DNA of 64,000 nucleotides from Diadophis punctatus similis (taxonomy: Eukaryota > Chordata > Lepidosauria > Squamata > Dipsadidae). Below, piece by piece: positions 1 through 11,014 of this stretch (positions are counted from its first letter, which is position 1; each line of letters opens with the position of its first letter). The notes under the pieces were generated by a model that was not told the DNA's origin, did not search any database, and was given only the letters and a program-made list of their open reading frames with translations. The DNA is taken from NCBI GenBank assembly GCA_023053685.1, contig JALIGW010000004.1, positions 81,199,398 to 81,263,397 on the forward strand, in the 5' to 3' direction. The translations under genes were made by a program, and so were the position numbers.

Positions 1-165
1 ACTGGCTGTGGCCAAAAATAATCTCAGCTGGGGTCACAAAACAGCCACACCGGTTCTGCAGCCCCGAAGAAGCAGCTCCGAAGAAGAGATCCAGAAGGGC
101 GCTTCGACGTTATTTGCTCGACGCATTGCACAGCGTATGATTTTTGCCTGGATAAATGAAGAGAA

Positions 166-538
166 TACAGGTAGTCCTCGGCCTACGACCGCAAACGGCG
201 CCCGACATTTCTGTTGCTAAGCGAGACAGGTATTCAGTGACTTTTATCCCAGTTTATGACCTTTCTTGCCAGGGTCACCACATGTTAGTCGCAGGGTGGT
301 TGAGCGAATCTGGCTTCCCACGTCGACTTTGCTTGTCGGAAAGTCGCAAAGGACCCCGGGACCACTGCAACAGACATCCGATCAAGTCAGTTGCCAAGTG
401 TCTGAAGTTTGATCAAGCGACCATGGGGACGCTCCAATGGCCGTTAAGTGTGGAAAAAACGGTCATAAGTCGCTTTTTTTCAGTCCCGTTGTAACTTTGA
501 ACGGCAAGCGAACTCTTGTAAATCGAGGACTATGTGTA
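166..538. mobile_element. TACAGG-family TIR MITE
   Basis: Starts TACAGGTAGTCCTCG and ends GAGGACTATGTGTA, with the family's internal 'ttgttaagtgaatc' type body. The TA at each end fits a Tc1/mariner-pogo-like target. No transposase frame. Confidence 0.75.
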
Positions 539-750
539 TTGCATTGATAAATAAGGAAAATAATTGAATGGCCACAAAAACAAAAGGAATAAAAATAAAA
601 ATACAGACAGGAGACTTTAAAAAAGAGAGAGAGAAAGAGAGAGAATCCAGACATAAGAACATTATTCAATGGCTCCCACCAAACATTCAGACGAAATTCA
701 AGTTATTTCCCAGTGCAACCCAAACTTTGTGGACCTCCCTGGTCCACTAG

Positions 751-930
751 AAACCGGGGTCCCCAAACTTGGCAACTTTAAGACTTGTGGACTTCAATTC
801 CCAGAATTCTCCAGCCAGCATAGTTTGCCAAGTTTGAAGACCTCTGACTAGGTTAATTGAAGTCCACAAGTCTTAAAGTTGCCAAGTCTTAAAGTTGCCA
901 AGTTTGAAGACCTCTGACTTAGGTTAATTA
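751..930. mobile_element. Foldback hAT MITE, rearranged
   Basis: Contains the GGGGTCCCCAAACTTGGCAA end and the TTCCCAGAATTCTCCAGCCA centre. The 3' arm (gttgccaagtttgaagacctctgac) is present twice, so the copy has a partial tandem duplication. Confidence 0.6.
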
Positions 931-961
931 AAATAAAAAAACTTTCCTTGGTGTATCTATG

Positions 962-1320
962 GAGATTCTCAGTCATCCAGGTCATGGTTGTCCCAAAGGT
1001 GCTTTTTCAAGAGGCAACTGGACTTTCTGGCTTTTCTTTGAAGACCTTTCGCTCCTCATCCAAGAAGCTTCTTCAACTCTGACTGGCTGGTGGGGGAATG
1101 GAAGGATTTATACTCCTTGCTGGAGTATTTGCACCACTCAGGTGACCCTGAGGACACAGATAAGCCTCCAAGTGCTTCAAAGACCCTTTAAAAAGGACAC
1201 AAGTGACCAGCTGTCTGCAAGGAGTCATACATCCTTCCATTCCCCCACCATCCAGTCAGAGCTGAAGAAGCTTCTGGGATGAGAAGCGAAACGTCTTCAA
1301 AGAAAAACCAGAAAGTCCCG
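962..1320. mobile_element. Penelope-like element fragment with hammerhead cores
   Basis: An inverted pair of flanks, each holding the class B hammerhead-like core, encloses about 190 bases of spacer. The + strand core at 1262-1295 is intact. The - strand core at 1043-1076 has base changes in box 1 and helix III. Confidence 0.6.
1262..1295 (+). ncRNA. Hammerhead ribozyme-like core, class B
   Basis: CTGAAGA, then stem GCTTCT/AGAAGC, then GAAACGTC. All conserved core bases are present; helix III is only AC/GU. Confidence 0.55.
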
Positions 1321-1933
1321 TTTCCTTAGCGTAAATATCACATAAGCATTCCGTACCAGATTTCATTTTGGCACTCTTAATTATGAAAACACTTTGTTCA
1401 GAGTGGGCACCAAAGCTGGCCTTGGCCTGCTAAAACTCCGGCTCATCCCAACTGCAGACGCTTCGGTTTCCATCCAAAGCGTTTGCGTAACAAGGAAGCC
1501 GACAGAAAGCCAGGCAGGATGCCATACGGCTGTTTAAATATATTATGCATTAACAGTGGTGCATATTCCACCTGTTCCCCCAATTGAAACGGAGGGGGGG
1601 GGGTTTCCTCGTCTGCTGGTGCAGGATGGGTTGTCCAAAACCATGGCGCTTTAAACCCCATCTTTTCAGTAGACTCCAGAGGCATCCTACGCCAATCGTG
1701 GTGGTTGTTGTTGTTGTTGGGGAGCCCTTGAAATGACAATTTCCCCCTCCAAAACGGAGGAAAGATTAACCAAAAAAAAAAACCCTCACTCCCATATATT
1801 CAGCACGGGTTTTAAGCCCGACATTCCTGACCAATCGTAAGATAGTGAACGCAGCGCATCGCTCCGCAGTGAAGGGAAAAGAGAAGGAAGGTGGCTTGTC
1901 ATTCTACACAAGCTGCCCAAATGAAGCCTTTCT

Positions 1934-1953
1934 CCCACACACACACACACACA
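1934..1953. repeat. (CA)n microsatellite
   Basis: About ten CA units within the unique region upstream of the candidate GPR22 exon. Confidence 0.9.
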
Positions 1954-2222
1954 ACGTTGCTGAACCTCTGGAGACCCCAGAAGCTTTCGGGATGTTAAAT
2001 GACTTTTATTATGCATTGGCAGATGCTTATTGATTCTCCTGGAGGAAGCAAAGAGACTGCAGCAGGCGGTGGGCTCGGCGTTTACCAGCGGTGTGCAGGA
2101 AGGAGACGCTGAAACAATAGCCAAGGCCGGATTTTTTGGGGAGGGGGGGGGGAAAGATGCTTTGGATTCCCTTCCCTTCCACTCGGCTAACAAGTGAAAA
2201 AGCCAAACAAAACCCCGCCAGA

Positions 2223-2285
2223 ATGAATCCCGCCGATCTGGAACTGCTCAAGCATCTTCGGGAATTCATTCAGCCCTCCCTGGAG
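2223..2285 (+). CDS. Candidate upstream exon of GPR22, possibly coding
   Basis: An ATG at 2223, with A at -3, opens 21 codons (MNPADLELLKHLREFIQPSL, then E) that end exactly at a good donor, GAG|GTAAGG, at 2285/2286. The exon ends in phase 0. Joined to the acceptor at 8257 it reads in frame through NKRNLGER into the GPR22 Met, giving a 29-residue N-terminal extension. The surrounding 1.8-2.3 kb is not an obvious repeat. I recognise no other gene that starts this way. It may be a 5' UTR exon whose open frame is chance, or part of an unrelated transcript. The splice join is inferred, not shown. Confidence 0.4.
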
Positions 2286-2510
2286 GTAAGGTGCAACCCT
2301 TATTAAAATTCAGAGCCTCGGCAACGTCTAAGGGAAGAGGTTTGGGAATATTTTTTAAGATAAGGTAACTTTTATTGTCGGTTTTTTTTTTACATTAAAA
2401 ATCAAATCCTGTTTGCCTGCTCACAAGAGAAAGTGCAAATCTACCCAAACACATACATAACACACATATACACAGGCTACATACATACGTATAAATATAT
2501 ACCTGTAAAA

Positions 2511-2607
2511 CACACACACACACACACACACACACTATGTATGTATGTATGTATGTATGTATGTATGTATGTATGTATGTATGTATGTATGTATGTATGT
2601 ATGTATT
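2511..2607. repeat. (CA)n followed by (TATG)n microsatellite
   Basis: About twelve CA units run into about eighteen TATG units. Confidence 0.95.
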
Positions 2608-4711
2608 TCAAGTTCAGCTTAAAATTCTGCTTTGACTTCTCGGGTTTCTCTTTGATTGATGCCCATAAGGTTGGCACGATTGTCAATTTTTCATGTTTCA
2701 TTTGGAGAGGTAGAAAATATGCAAGGGGGTTTTTTGGGAGGGGGGGCAAAATGCTCTTCGGAGGGCGTGCGGTTTGAGTTCTAGCGGTTAGGTATTCCTT
2801 TGCGTGGTTAAAAAAGGGGCTTCCATCAAATTCTTTTGACAGCCACTCGTCTATTGCAGCCACCCATCAACAGCTGCCCCTTTGTGGAAGATGGGTCGTA
2901 CGGCAAATTTTTAATTGCTGGATAGGAAAAGTAAGGCTTGGTTTCTCGGTGCACTGTTCTTAAATGCTTCGTGACCGAAGACACATTTGAGAGAAAAAAA
3001 AAACACAAGTAAGAGGATAGACAGGTAGGGATTGAAAAGGTATGTGGCAAAACCTGCGAGTTAAAATGTTGGTGAAGCCACTGAATCTTTTACATTGCAT
3101 TTTATAGCCCGCCCTCCTGCTGCCATTCCCTGCTGTCAATGCCATCTTTAAAACACATCCAATTTAAAAGATCAAACTGGAAGATCTGTAAAGTGGCGGG
3201 CGGGGAGGGGGGAGGAGAACACACCATATTTGGAAATGCTCTGATCTTCTTAAATCTTGCAAACTTCCCACCCACCTCCCCCACCCACTCCCCAAAAAAG
3301 GCACTGCGCATGGTTCACACGGTCTGAAGAGTGATGGGAGATAATATTTGTCATCGATCGCTTTCTTCGAATTAGACTAGAATCTCTTTTTTTTTAATCC
3401 CCTCAAAAGGTTTTCGTGTGATTGACGCGGGCTTGGTTAACGACAGCGTGATCAATACGGCTACCTAGGAATCCGATAGCAGGGGGTTTACAAGGTGTGC
3501 TTATATTAGGATTATATATTATATTTTGACAGACGTCAAAAGAGGGAAGGAACGGAGACCTGAGCTTACGATTTGCACGACGGATCAAAGTGCAAGAGCG
3601 CAGCGAGAAGTGCCCGTCCAAATGGAAGTGTTAACACAACGATTTCCTCACTAAGTTCCAATCGTGAATCCCTCCTACAGGTGGAATTACAACACAGCAC
3701 AATGCAACCGGTGAACGAAGGAACTGCCAAGCTTTTAGATTGCAAAAGGAAAACCAACAAACTAGAAGCAATTCCAAATTAATTTCATATCTTGGGAATG
3801 TGCTCCTTGGGTCCCTCACTTACCAGGACTAAAAGTTGACGGAAACTATGCGTAGGATAAACCAGCTGACGTGGTCCCTGGCTTTTCAGGCAAACGCAGA
3901 ACCGGTATTAATATTTATGGCGTCGATTTCTTCCATGAAACCGGTCGCTGCGGCCTAATGAGCAGAAAAACTCTCCAAGCCAATTTAAAACTGCCTTCGG
4001 AGGACATCGGAATAAACCTTTGAAGCTGGTTAATTTACCTTCTGTGCAACTTCAGGGATTTCTTTTTAAAAAAACCAACAACGGTGCCCACCCTCACAAA
4101 GGATACGAATTTATGAAGCATTGATAAAGGTGCTGCTATCCCTGCTGGTATTTTGCAACAAAAACGGATGTGTCTCCAACACAATCGGTTGTGTCGAACT
4201 TTATCGGGTAATTTAAGTGTTTTGGGGGTGTCCAGGGTTGGTGGCGATGTCTCAGAAAACGGCAGCTGGAAAGTGCTGGAAATGAAGGAAAAGTAAAATA
4301 TTCCGCCAGCCAGGCAGATCGTTTTGGCGTCGCCGGGCCAAAACGCCTGTCAAAAATCTGTCAGCGACACCATGTGTGAACTCACGACAAGCTGTTATTG
4401 TCAGCCGAAAGGCCCATGAGGCGATCCAATTCAGGTAAGGTCAGAGATTTCCTGCGCCCGACCCGTTGTTTAACATTCGCCACAGAACAGAGCGGAGCCC
4501 AAGAAATATATTTCATTTTAATGACCTTCTCCCTTGTCATCTTCTGTGCTTTTGTTTAACTGAAGCTCTGCCTGATATCACTCGATGTTTAATCTCCGGC
4601 TGAAGGCTTTGGCCCGTGGAGGTTTTTCCATTTTTGTGAGGTTTTTCTTTGCAGCTCCTCCTTTGCAAGATTAGGCTGGGTTGCGGCTCGCTTTATTTCC
4701 TCCAACTTTAC
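2608..4711. other. Unique sequence, no gene recognised
   Basis: I see no repeat family, splice-framed exon or RNA gene here. It lies between the candidate GPR22 5' exon and the first MITE cluster and could hold regulatory elements of GPR22. Confidence 0.5.
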
Positions 4712-5096
4712 TACAGGTCGTCCTCGACTTACAGCAGTGACCGCTCGAAAGTGACAACGGCACTGAAAAGAAGCGAGGGATGACCGTTTTTCACACGCAC
4801 GACCTTTGCGGTATCCCCGTGGTCACGTGATCAAAATTCAGACATTTGGCGTCTGGCTCATACTTATGACCGTTGCTGGGTCACGTGATCCACTTTTGCG
4901 ACCTTCCAACAAGCAGAGTCGGCGGGAAGCCAGGTTCGCTTATCAACCGGGTTACTAACTTATCACCTGCAGTGATTCATTTAACAACCGAGGAGAGAAA
5001 GGTCGTAAAAGGAGTCAAAACTCACTTAGCCAATGTCTCACTTAGCAACAGAAATTCTGGGGTCAATTGTGGTTGTTAAGCCAAGGATTACCTGTA
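4712..5096. mobile_element. TACAGG-family TIR MITE
   Basis: TACAGGTCGTCCTCGACTTA at the left and AAGGATTACCTGTA at the right. Its right end abuts a long (TC)n tract. Confidence 0.8.
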
Positions 5097-5159
<63 letters not shown>

Positions 5160-5181
5160 GTCTCTTTCTCTCTCCATTTGT

Positions 5182-5254
<73 letters not shown>
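5097..5254. repeat. (TC)n microsatellite
   Basis: About 155 bases of almost pure TC with a few interruptions; polypyrimidine on the + strand. Confidence 0.97.
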
Positions 5255-5255
<1 letters not shown>

Positions 5256-5460
5256 GTCATCTGGGGCAAAACAACACAATTTACGGCGCATTTAGTATGA
5301 CTATTGTCGTGACTAAACCCCCACTAAGTGGAGATAAGTCATGGTTATTCTCTGTTTATTTTTATGCCCCAAGTTACCATGTGAACAAATCCCGCCTTTA
5401 AGAAATACCTCTGAGTATTGTAATAATTCCAATGTATCATTCCTTTGGTTTATGCTAATT

Positions 5461-5855
5461 GAACCTCGACTTATGACCACAATTGAGCTCAACATTTCTG
5501 TTGTTAAGTGAGACATTTGTTAAGTGAGTTTTGCCCCCATTTTGTGAACTTTTTTGCCTCTGTTGTTAAGTGAATGACTGCGGTTGGTAAGTTAGCAACA
5601 TGGTTGTTAAGTGAATCTGGCTTCCCTATTGACCTTGCTTGTCGGAAGGTCGCAAAAGGGAATCACGTGACCACACAGACACTGCAGCCGTCATAAGTAT
5701 GAGTCATTTGTCAAGCATCTGCATTCTGATTATGTGACCATAGGGATGCTGCAACAGTCATAAGGGTGAAAAACGGTCATAAGTCACATTTCTCAGTGCC
5801 GTTGTCACCTTGGACGGTCACTAAACGAACTGTTGTAAGTCAAGGACTACCTGTA
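5461..5855. mobile_element. TACAGG-family TIR MITE
   Basis: The left end is worn (starts within CCTCGACTTATGACC); the right end AAGGACTACCTGTA is intact. Confidence 0.75.
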
Positions 5856-5924
5856 ATAATGTTAATTGTTTGAACAAGAATGGCGGAGCAAATAAGTCAA
5901 ATTTGCATTTTGCTAACTCACACA

Positions 5925-6213
5925 TACAGGTAAGTCCTCAACTTACAACAGTTTGCTTAGTGACCATTAGAAGTTTTTCACACTTATGGCCGTTGCGGCA
6001 TCCCTGTGGTTACATAATCAAAATTCAAATGCTTAGCAACTGATTCGTATTTATGACGGTCGCAGTGATGTGAAGCCAGATTCACTTAACAACCGTGTTA
6101 CTCACTAAACAACTGCAGTGATTCACTTAACAACTGTGGCAAGAAAAATGGGGCGAAGTTCACTTAACAAAGGTCTCACTTAGCAACATAAATTTTGGGC
6201 TCAACTACCTGTA
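5925..6213. mobile_element. TACAGG-family TIR MITE, internally deleted
   Basis: TACAGGTAAGTCCTCAACTT at the left, CTACCTGTA at the right; shorter than the usual 370-400 bases. Confidence 0.75.
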
Positions 6214-6381
6214 TTTTTTTGTAGAAGCTCCTCTTATTTCAGTGGGATCAAAATATAAACAAACATTAGAGGGCCCAATTTAATATGCTGAGCATACTTT
6301 TAAAAAGTTATTTTCAGGCATCTGATAGAAATATTTCATATTGTTATAATAAAATGCTGAAGGTGTGGCCACAGCCTAAGG

Positions 6382-6526
6382 CAGGGGTCCCCAAATTTGG
6401 CAACTTTAAGACTGGTGGACTTCAACTCCCATAATTCTCCAGCCAGCTATGCTGGCTGGAGAATTCTGGGAGTTGAAGTCTACCAGTCTTAAAGTTGCAA
6501 AGTTTGAAGACAACTGGCCTAAGGTC
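6382..6526. mobile_element. Foldback hAT MITE with 8-bp TSD
   Basis: A near-perfect palindrome with ends CAGGGGTCCCCAAATTTGG and centre CCAGCCAGC. The 8-bp target duplication GCCTAAGG is at 6374-6381 and 6527-6534. Confidence 0.85.
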
Positions 6527-6586
6527 TAATGTTGAAATTATTATTTGATCAAATTAAGGTCCTGGCTTTTATGTTGGACTTTAGAA

Positions 6587-6842
6587 CAGTGGTTCTCAAC
6601 CTTCCTAATGCCGTGACCCGCGCCACCCCACGACCCGCCCCATCGCCGCGCCCGCCCCCCGCAACCCCCATCCCGCTGCCGCCATTTGGGTTATTTTACC
6701 CTCTGCGCATGCGCAAAGCATTCTGCGCATGCGCAGAGGGTAAAATAACCCAAATGGCGGCGTCCGAGTGAAGTCTCCCGACCCCTGTGAAAGGGTCGTT
6801 CGACCCCTAAAGGGGTCGCGACTCCCAGGTTGAGAACTGCTG
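6587..6842. mobile_element. hAT MITE (CAGTGGTTCTCAACC ends) with 8-bp TSD
   Basis: TSD CTTTAGAA at 6579-6586 and 6843-6850. The centre is a hairpin carrying two copies of TGCGCATGCGCA (6704-6715 and 6724-6735). Confidence 0.88.
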
Positions 6843-6850
6843 CTTTAGAA

Positions 6851-7408
6851 CAAATAGACAAATGTATATCACCTACTTCACTCTGTCGATAACAGATCCA
6901 TTATCAGAAACAGGCCTCCCTGCCTAATTAGGTAACAAAAATATGATGTGCTCTCTTGCTTAATGCAATTCCATAATTTGACAATATAAATGCACACTCT
7001 GCTTGCAATTAAACATCTCCTTAAAGGGAATACCCCCCCAAAATACAGTACATTTATACGGCAACAGTATAAAACAATATGACTGAGCATTAGATATTTG
7101 TGATGCTTATTTTAATTGCTAATACTGGACTGTAACATTATCTACACACACCTACATTTACAGTTGTAGGCATTTTAATACAGTGAAATGTATAGCCAAA
7201 GCAGGTACTTCCCCAGTAGGAAATTGAGCTATTAATGAAAAGTAAGGCTTATAGTTATTTTTAAAATTATACCATTTGATAAAGGCCTTTATTTAAAGAT
7301 CTCACCCTGGTTTTCAGTCAAAAGGTTTCCAGATCAATTTTAAGAAATCAGGATGCAGTTTTCATCCAGAGGGAAAAAGAAGAAATGTTATTTCTTGCAC
7401 ATTTACCT
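6851..7408. other. A/T-rich intronic sequence, nothing recognised
   Basis: No repeat family or coding signal seen before the pyrimidine microsatellite. Confidence 0.5.
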
Positions 7409-7417
7409 CACAATATT

Positions 7418-7490
<73 letters not shown>

Positions 7491-7822
7491 TTTCTTCCTT
7501 CCTTCCTTCTTTCTTTCCTTCCTTCCCTTCCTTCTTTCTTTTTTCCTTCCTTCCTTCCTTCCTTCCTTCTTTCTTTCTTTTTTCTTTCTCTCTCTTCCTT
7601 TCTCTCCTTCCTTCCTTCCTTCTCTTTCTTTCTCTTTCTCTTTCTTTTTATTTTCTTTTTCTTTCTTTCCATCCGTCTACCCATCCATCAATCATCCATC
7701 TACCTACCTGCCTGCCTACATATCTACCAACCTATCTATCCATCCACCTACCCACCCATCTATCATGCATCCATCTACTCATCCCTCCATCATCCCTCCA
7801 TCCACCTACCTGTCTGTCTGTT

Positions 7823-7860
<38 letters not shown>

Positions 7861-8012
7861 CACCCCTATCATCTATCTATCCATCTATCCATCATCCATC
7901 CATCTACCCACCCATTTATTGTCTGCCTGCCTGCCTGCCTGCCTGCCTGCCCGCCCTCTATCCATCCATCTATCCAGCTATCTAGCTTCCTAGCTATCAT
8001 TTACCTACCTTC
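7409..8012. repeat. Compound microsatellite (CTTT, CCTT, then ATCC/CTGC/TC)
   Basis: About 250 bases of CTTT/CCTT pyrimidine repeats pass into ATCC-, (TC)n- and CTGC-type repeats. It ends about 270 bases before the GPR22 ATG. Confidence 0.95.
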
Positions 8013-8241
8013 ACTAAACATGGAATTCAAAGCTAAGCAAGCTTTTAATATGTACCACAGACGAGCTCCTTGTCCTTAAAAAAAAAGTAGCATTCCTTTT
8101 GTACCCTCTCTAATTTCTGAAACCAGGTAGCAGTGTATATCTTGCTGGTGAAACTAAGGAAATTATTTTCTGCAGAGAAGTAAAATTTGAAAAAGAGAGC
8201 GAAAAGAGAGAGAGCGCCCCAAATAACCCACTTCCTAACTT

Positions 8242-8257
8242 CTCTCTCTTCTTTCAG
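8242..8257 (+). promoter_or_regulatory. GPR22: Splice acceptor of the GPR22 coding exon
   Basis: A pyrimidine-rich stretch ends in TTTCAG at 8257, followed by AACAAAAG. The eight codons from 8258 to the ATG at 8282 are open and in frame with the receptor. This implies a spliced upstream exon, as in mammalian GPR22 mRNAs, whose 5' UTR is spliced. Confidence 0.8.
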
Positions 8258-8281
8258 AACAAAAGAAACTTGGGAGAAAGG

Positions 8282-9580
8282 ATGTGTTTCTCTTCCGTCC
8301 CAGAAGCCAACATGCAGTCTGAATCTAACATTACTGTTCGTGATGCCATCAGTGACTCTGAGCCCAATATGTACCAGCCACTGTCTTACCCACTGAGCTT
8401 TCAAGTTTCCCTCACCGGATTCCTCATGTTAGAAATCGTCCTCGGGCTCGGCAGCAACCTCACCGTATTGGTACTTTACTGTATGAAATCCAATTTGATC
8501 AACTCGGTCAGTAATATTATTACGATGAACCTTCACGTTCTCGACGTCATAATTTGCCTGGGGTGCATCCCGCTGACCATTGTCATCCTGCTGCTCCCGC
8601 TGGAGAACAATTCTGCACTCATCTGCTGCTTCCAAGAGGCGTGCGTGTCATTCGCCAGCGTGTCCACCGCCATCAACGTCTTCGCCATCACGCTGGACCG
8701 CTACGACATCTCCGTGAAACCCGCCAACCGGATCTTGACGATGGGAAGGGCCGTGATCCTCATGACGTCGATCTGGGTTGTGTCTTTCTTCTCCTTCTTG
8801 ATCCCTTTCATTGAGGTCAACTTCTTCAGCTCCCACAGCGCCAACACGTGGGAAAACAAGACGTTGTTGTGCGTCAGCGCCAACGAGTACCACATCGAAC
8901 TGGGCATGTACTATCACCTGTTGGTGCAAATTCCCACCTTCTTCTTCACGGTGGTCGTGATGCTCATCACGTACAGCAAAATACTTCAGGCGCTCAACAT
9001 CCGCATCGGCACCAGGTTTTCCACAGCGCAGAAGAAGAAAGCCAAAAAGAAGACAATTTCCTTGGCCACCCAACAGGAACCCACCGAGGCGCCACATGCC
9101 AGCGGAGGGAGAAATGTGGTTTTCGGCGTAAGGACTTCCGTTTCAGTTATCATCGCTCTACGGCGGGCGGTGAAGAGACACCGGGAACGCCGCGAACGGC
9201 AGAAAAGAGTCTTCCGCATGTCGCTGTTGATCATTTCCACTTTTCTTCTCTGTTGGACACCAATCACCGTTCTAAACACGATCATTTTATGTTTGGGACC
9301 AAGTGACCTTTTGGTAAAGCTGAGGTTGTGTTTCCTGGTCATGGCCTACGGAACCACCATCTTTCACCCTCTCCTGTACGCCTTCACCAGACAGAAATTT
9401 CAAAAAGTTTTGAAAAGCAAAATGAAGAAACGAGTCGTTTCCATCGTGGAAGCGGACCCAATTCCGAACAGCGCCGTGATACACAACTCATGGATCGAGC
9501 CCAAGAGAAGCAAGGCCATCGCTTTTGAAGACAATGAAGTGAGGCAGAAGTGTTTAGTACCTCAAGTCGTCACGGACTAG
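8282..9580 (+). CDS. GPR22: GPR22, orphan class A G-protein-coupled receptor, complete coding region in one exon
   Basis: The frame encodes 432 residues, against 433 remembered for human GPR22, and is near-identical to it through the membrane core. Seen directly: an N-terminal N-glycosylation site (SNIT), TM1 with GSNLTVLVL, TM2 with the conserved Asp (NLHVLDVI), a DRY motif (LDRYD), a basic third intracellular loop (KKKAKKK, then RRAVKRHRERRERQKR), TM6 with CWTP, and TM7 with HPLLY in place of the usual NPxxY. The protein ends VPQVVTD. GPR22 is a plasma-membrane receptor of unknown ligand, reported mainly in heart and brain. The ATG at 8282 matches the mammalian start (MCFSS). The sequence just upstream is a strong splice acceptor ending at 8257, so a 5' exon exists elsewhere. 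The gene lies antisense inside a COG5 intron. No frame break is seen. Confidence 0.98.
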   Translation: MCFSSVPEANMQSESNITVRDAISDSEPNMYQPLSYPLSFQVSLTGFLMLEIVLGLGSNLTVLVLYCMKSNLINSVSNIITMNLHVLDVIICLGCIPLTIVILLLPLENNSALICCFQEACVSFASVSTAINVFAITLDRYDISVKPANRILTMGRAVILMTSIWVVSFFSFLIPFIEVNFFSSHSANTWENKTLLCVSANEYHIELGMYYHLLVQIPTFFFTVVVMLITYSKILQALNIRIGTRFSTAQKKKAKKKTISLATQQEPTEAPHASGGRNVVFGVRTSVSVIIALRRAVKRHRERRERQKRVFRMSLLIISTFLLCWTPITVLNTIILCLGPSDLLVKLRLCFLVMAYGTTIFHPLLYAFTRQKFQKVLKSKMKKRVVSIVEADPIPNSAVIHNSWIEPKRSKAIAFEDNEVRQKCLVPQVVTD

Positions 9581-10030
9581 ATTCCCGTATCCGCTGGATT
9601 ATTTAAGGGGGTGGGGTGGAGTCAAGGATACACCACGACTGCCAAATACAGAGATTAAAAAAAAAACAAGGGAGAGAAAATATAAGCCAGACTGTAATGG
9701 TTTTGACGTGCGTTTCAGACAGACCCGAAACGGTGTATTTATTTTCCTCATTATTTGAGACGTGTGTTGCATGGCAGTTTGTAAAATCATGGTTATAATT
9801 TTGTCAATACTCGGTCCTCCAATATACCTTTAAGTAAATATTTTCTAACAAGAAAAGCCTTAAAATAGTGCTCACTTTAAAGAAAAAAAAGTCTCTTTTG
9901 CTGTAAAATATGAAAAGCTTTGTTTTTAAAGTTTGGGCCTGAGAAATAGTGCACATCGGTAAGGCCTATTCGACGCCTTATTTGGGCACAGTGTTCAGGT
10001 TTCTGACAATAAACTGAAAACTTTTTTCTC
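9581..10030 (+). other. GPR22: GPR22 3' UTR (inferred)
   Basis: This A/T-rich sequence follows the GPR22 stop and shows no repeat. It contains several weak ATTAAA-like signals and one canonical AATAAA at 10008-10013, which I take as the likely poly(A) signal. The 3' end itself cannot be seen. Confidence 0.5.
10008..10013 (+). terminator. GPR22: Candidate GPR22 poly(A) signal AATAAA
   Basis: This is a canonical hexamer about 430 bases after the stop codon, in unique sequence and before the first mobile element at 10336. Confidence 0.4.
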
Positions 10031-10335
10031 AATTTATAATTATAAGCTTAAGATTATAGCTATGTGCCCCAAGTAGCCACCAGTTTTGTGAGTTCAAGGT
10101 ACTCTATTATTTTGAGCCACAATATATGCCTTTACAAATAGTTTTCATCAGAAGAATATTATGTTCCCCCCCCCCCCCCGTTTTTATATTAAACTCAGCC
10201 GGAGATAAATTTGATTTTAAATAAGTGAAAGACTACTGTACAATCAGAATTATCTAAATTGTAATTATTTTTCATTCTTCCTAAATTTCTGTTTGGCTAA
10301 CAGGAATGAATTTGCGTGTTTTAAAGGATTCTTCC

Positions 10336-10775
10336 CAGGGGTGGGCTTCAAAATTTTTAGCAAGGGGGTTCCCTGCCCGGATGCTGGGTGGGCGTTGCCA
10401 TGGTGGGCATGGCCTAGTCAGCCTCCTGTACCACAGGGGGGCGTTTTTGCCCTCCCTGGGCTCCGGAGGCTTTCCTTGAGCCTCTGGGAGGGCGAAAACG
10501 GCCTCCCCAGGCTCCAGAGGCCCTCTGGAGGCAGGAAACAGGCCCGTTTCCGGCCTTCCCGAACTTCCGGTAGGCCCGTTTTTCACCCTCCCCGAGCCTC
10601 CGCGCACGCCCTGCACTTATCTGCATCCAAAACTGGCCGCGTGGGGACTCCTGGGAGGGGCGGAGTGGGGTAGGCGGGGCCAGCCAGGAGTAGGATTTGG
10701 GGGTTCTCCAAACTGCCCAGAATCTTAGCTAGAGGTTCTCCCGAACCCTGCAAACACCCAGCAGCCCACCCCCCG
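10336..10775. mobile_element. GC-rich hAT MITE
   Basis: CAGGGGTGGGCTTC at the left and a worn CCCACCCCCCG at the right, with flanks ATTCTTCC/ATTCTTGC as an imperfect 8-bp TSD. Confidence 0.65.
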
Positions 10776-11014
10776 ATTCTTGCATGCATATATATCTGTG
10801 TTCCAGTCTAGAAATGTGGTTTTTATACACTGCTAAACTGCTTGTTCCTATTTCTAAGCAAATTGGAGTTGATAAGCCAAAATGTTTTGCCAAATCAAAA
10901 ATCTCAGTCCAAGACAACAAGAAAAGACAAGGTCGTTTGGCTACTATCTAGTAGTCCATATTAATCATATTTATTTATTTGTATCCTGCCTTTATTATTT
11001 TTATAAATAACTCA

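Noticed and set aside
9..494. Short + strand frames at the left edge
   Set aside because: They lie in a TACAGG-family MITE and show no family match or splice framing.
7353..8079. Long SFLSFFLSFF and HPSIHLP type frames
   Set aside because: Translations of pyrimidine and ATCC microsatellites; the same applies at 5033, 22708, 28030, 28477, 32675, 39050, 44628, 46161 and 51033.
8270..8281. Start of GPR22 at TTG (8270)
   Set aside because: The ATG at 8282 matches the mammalian N-terminus; TTG is not expected to be used.
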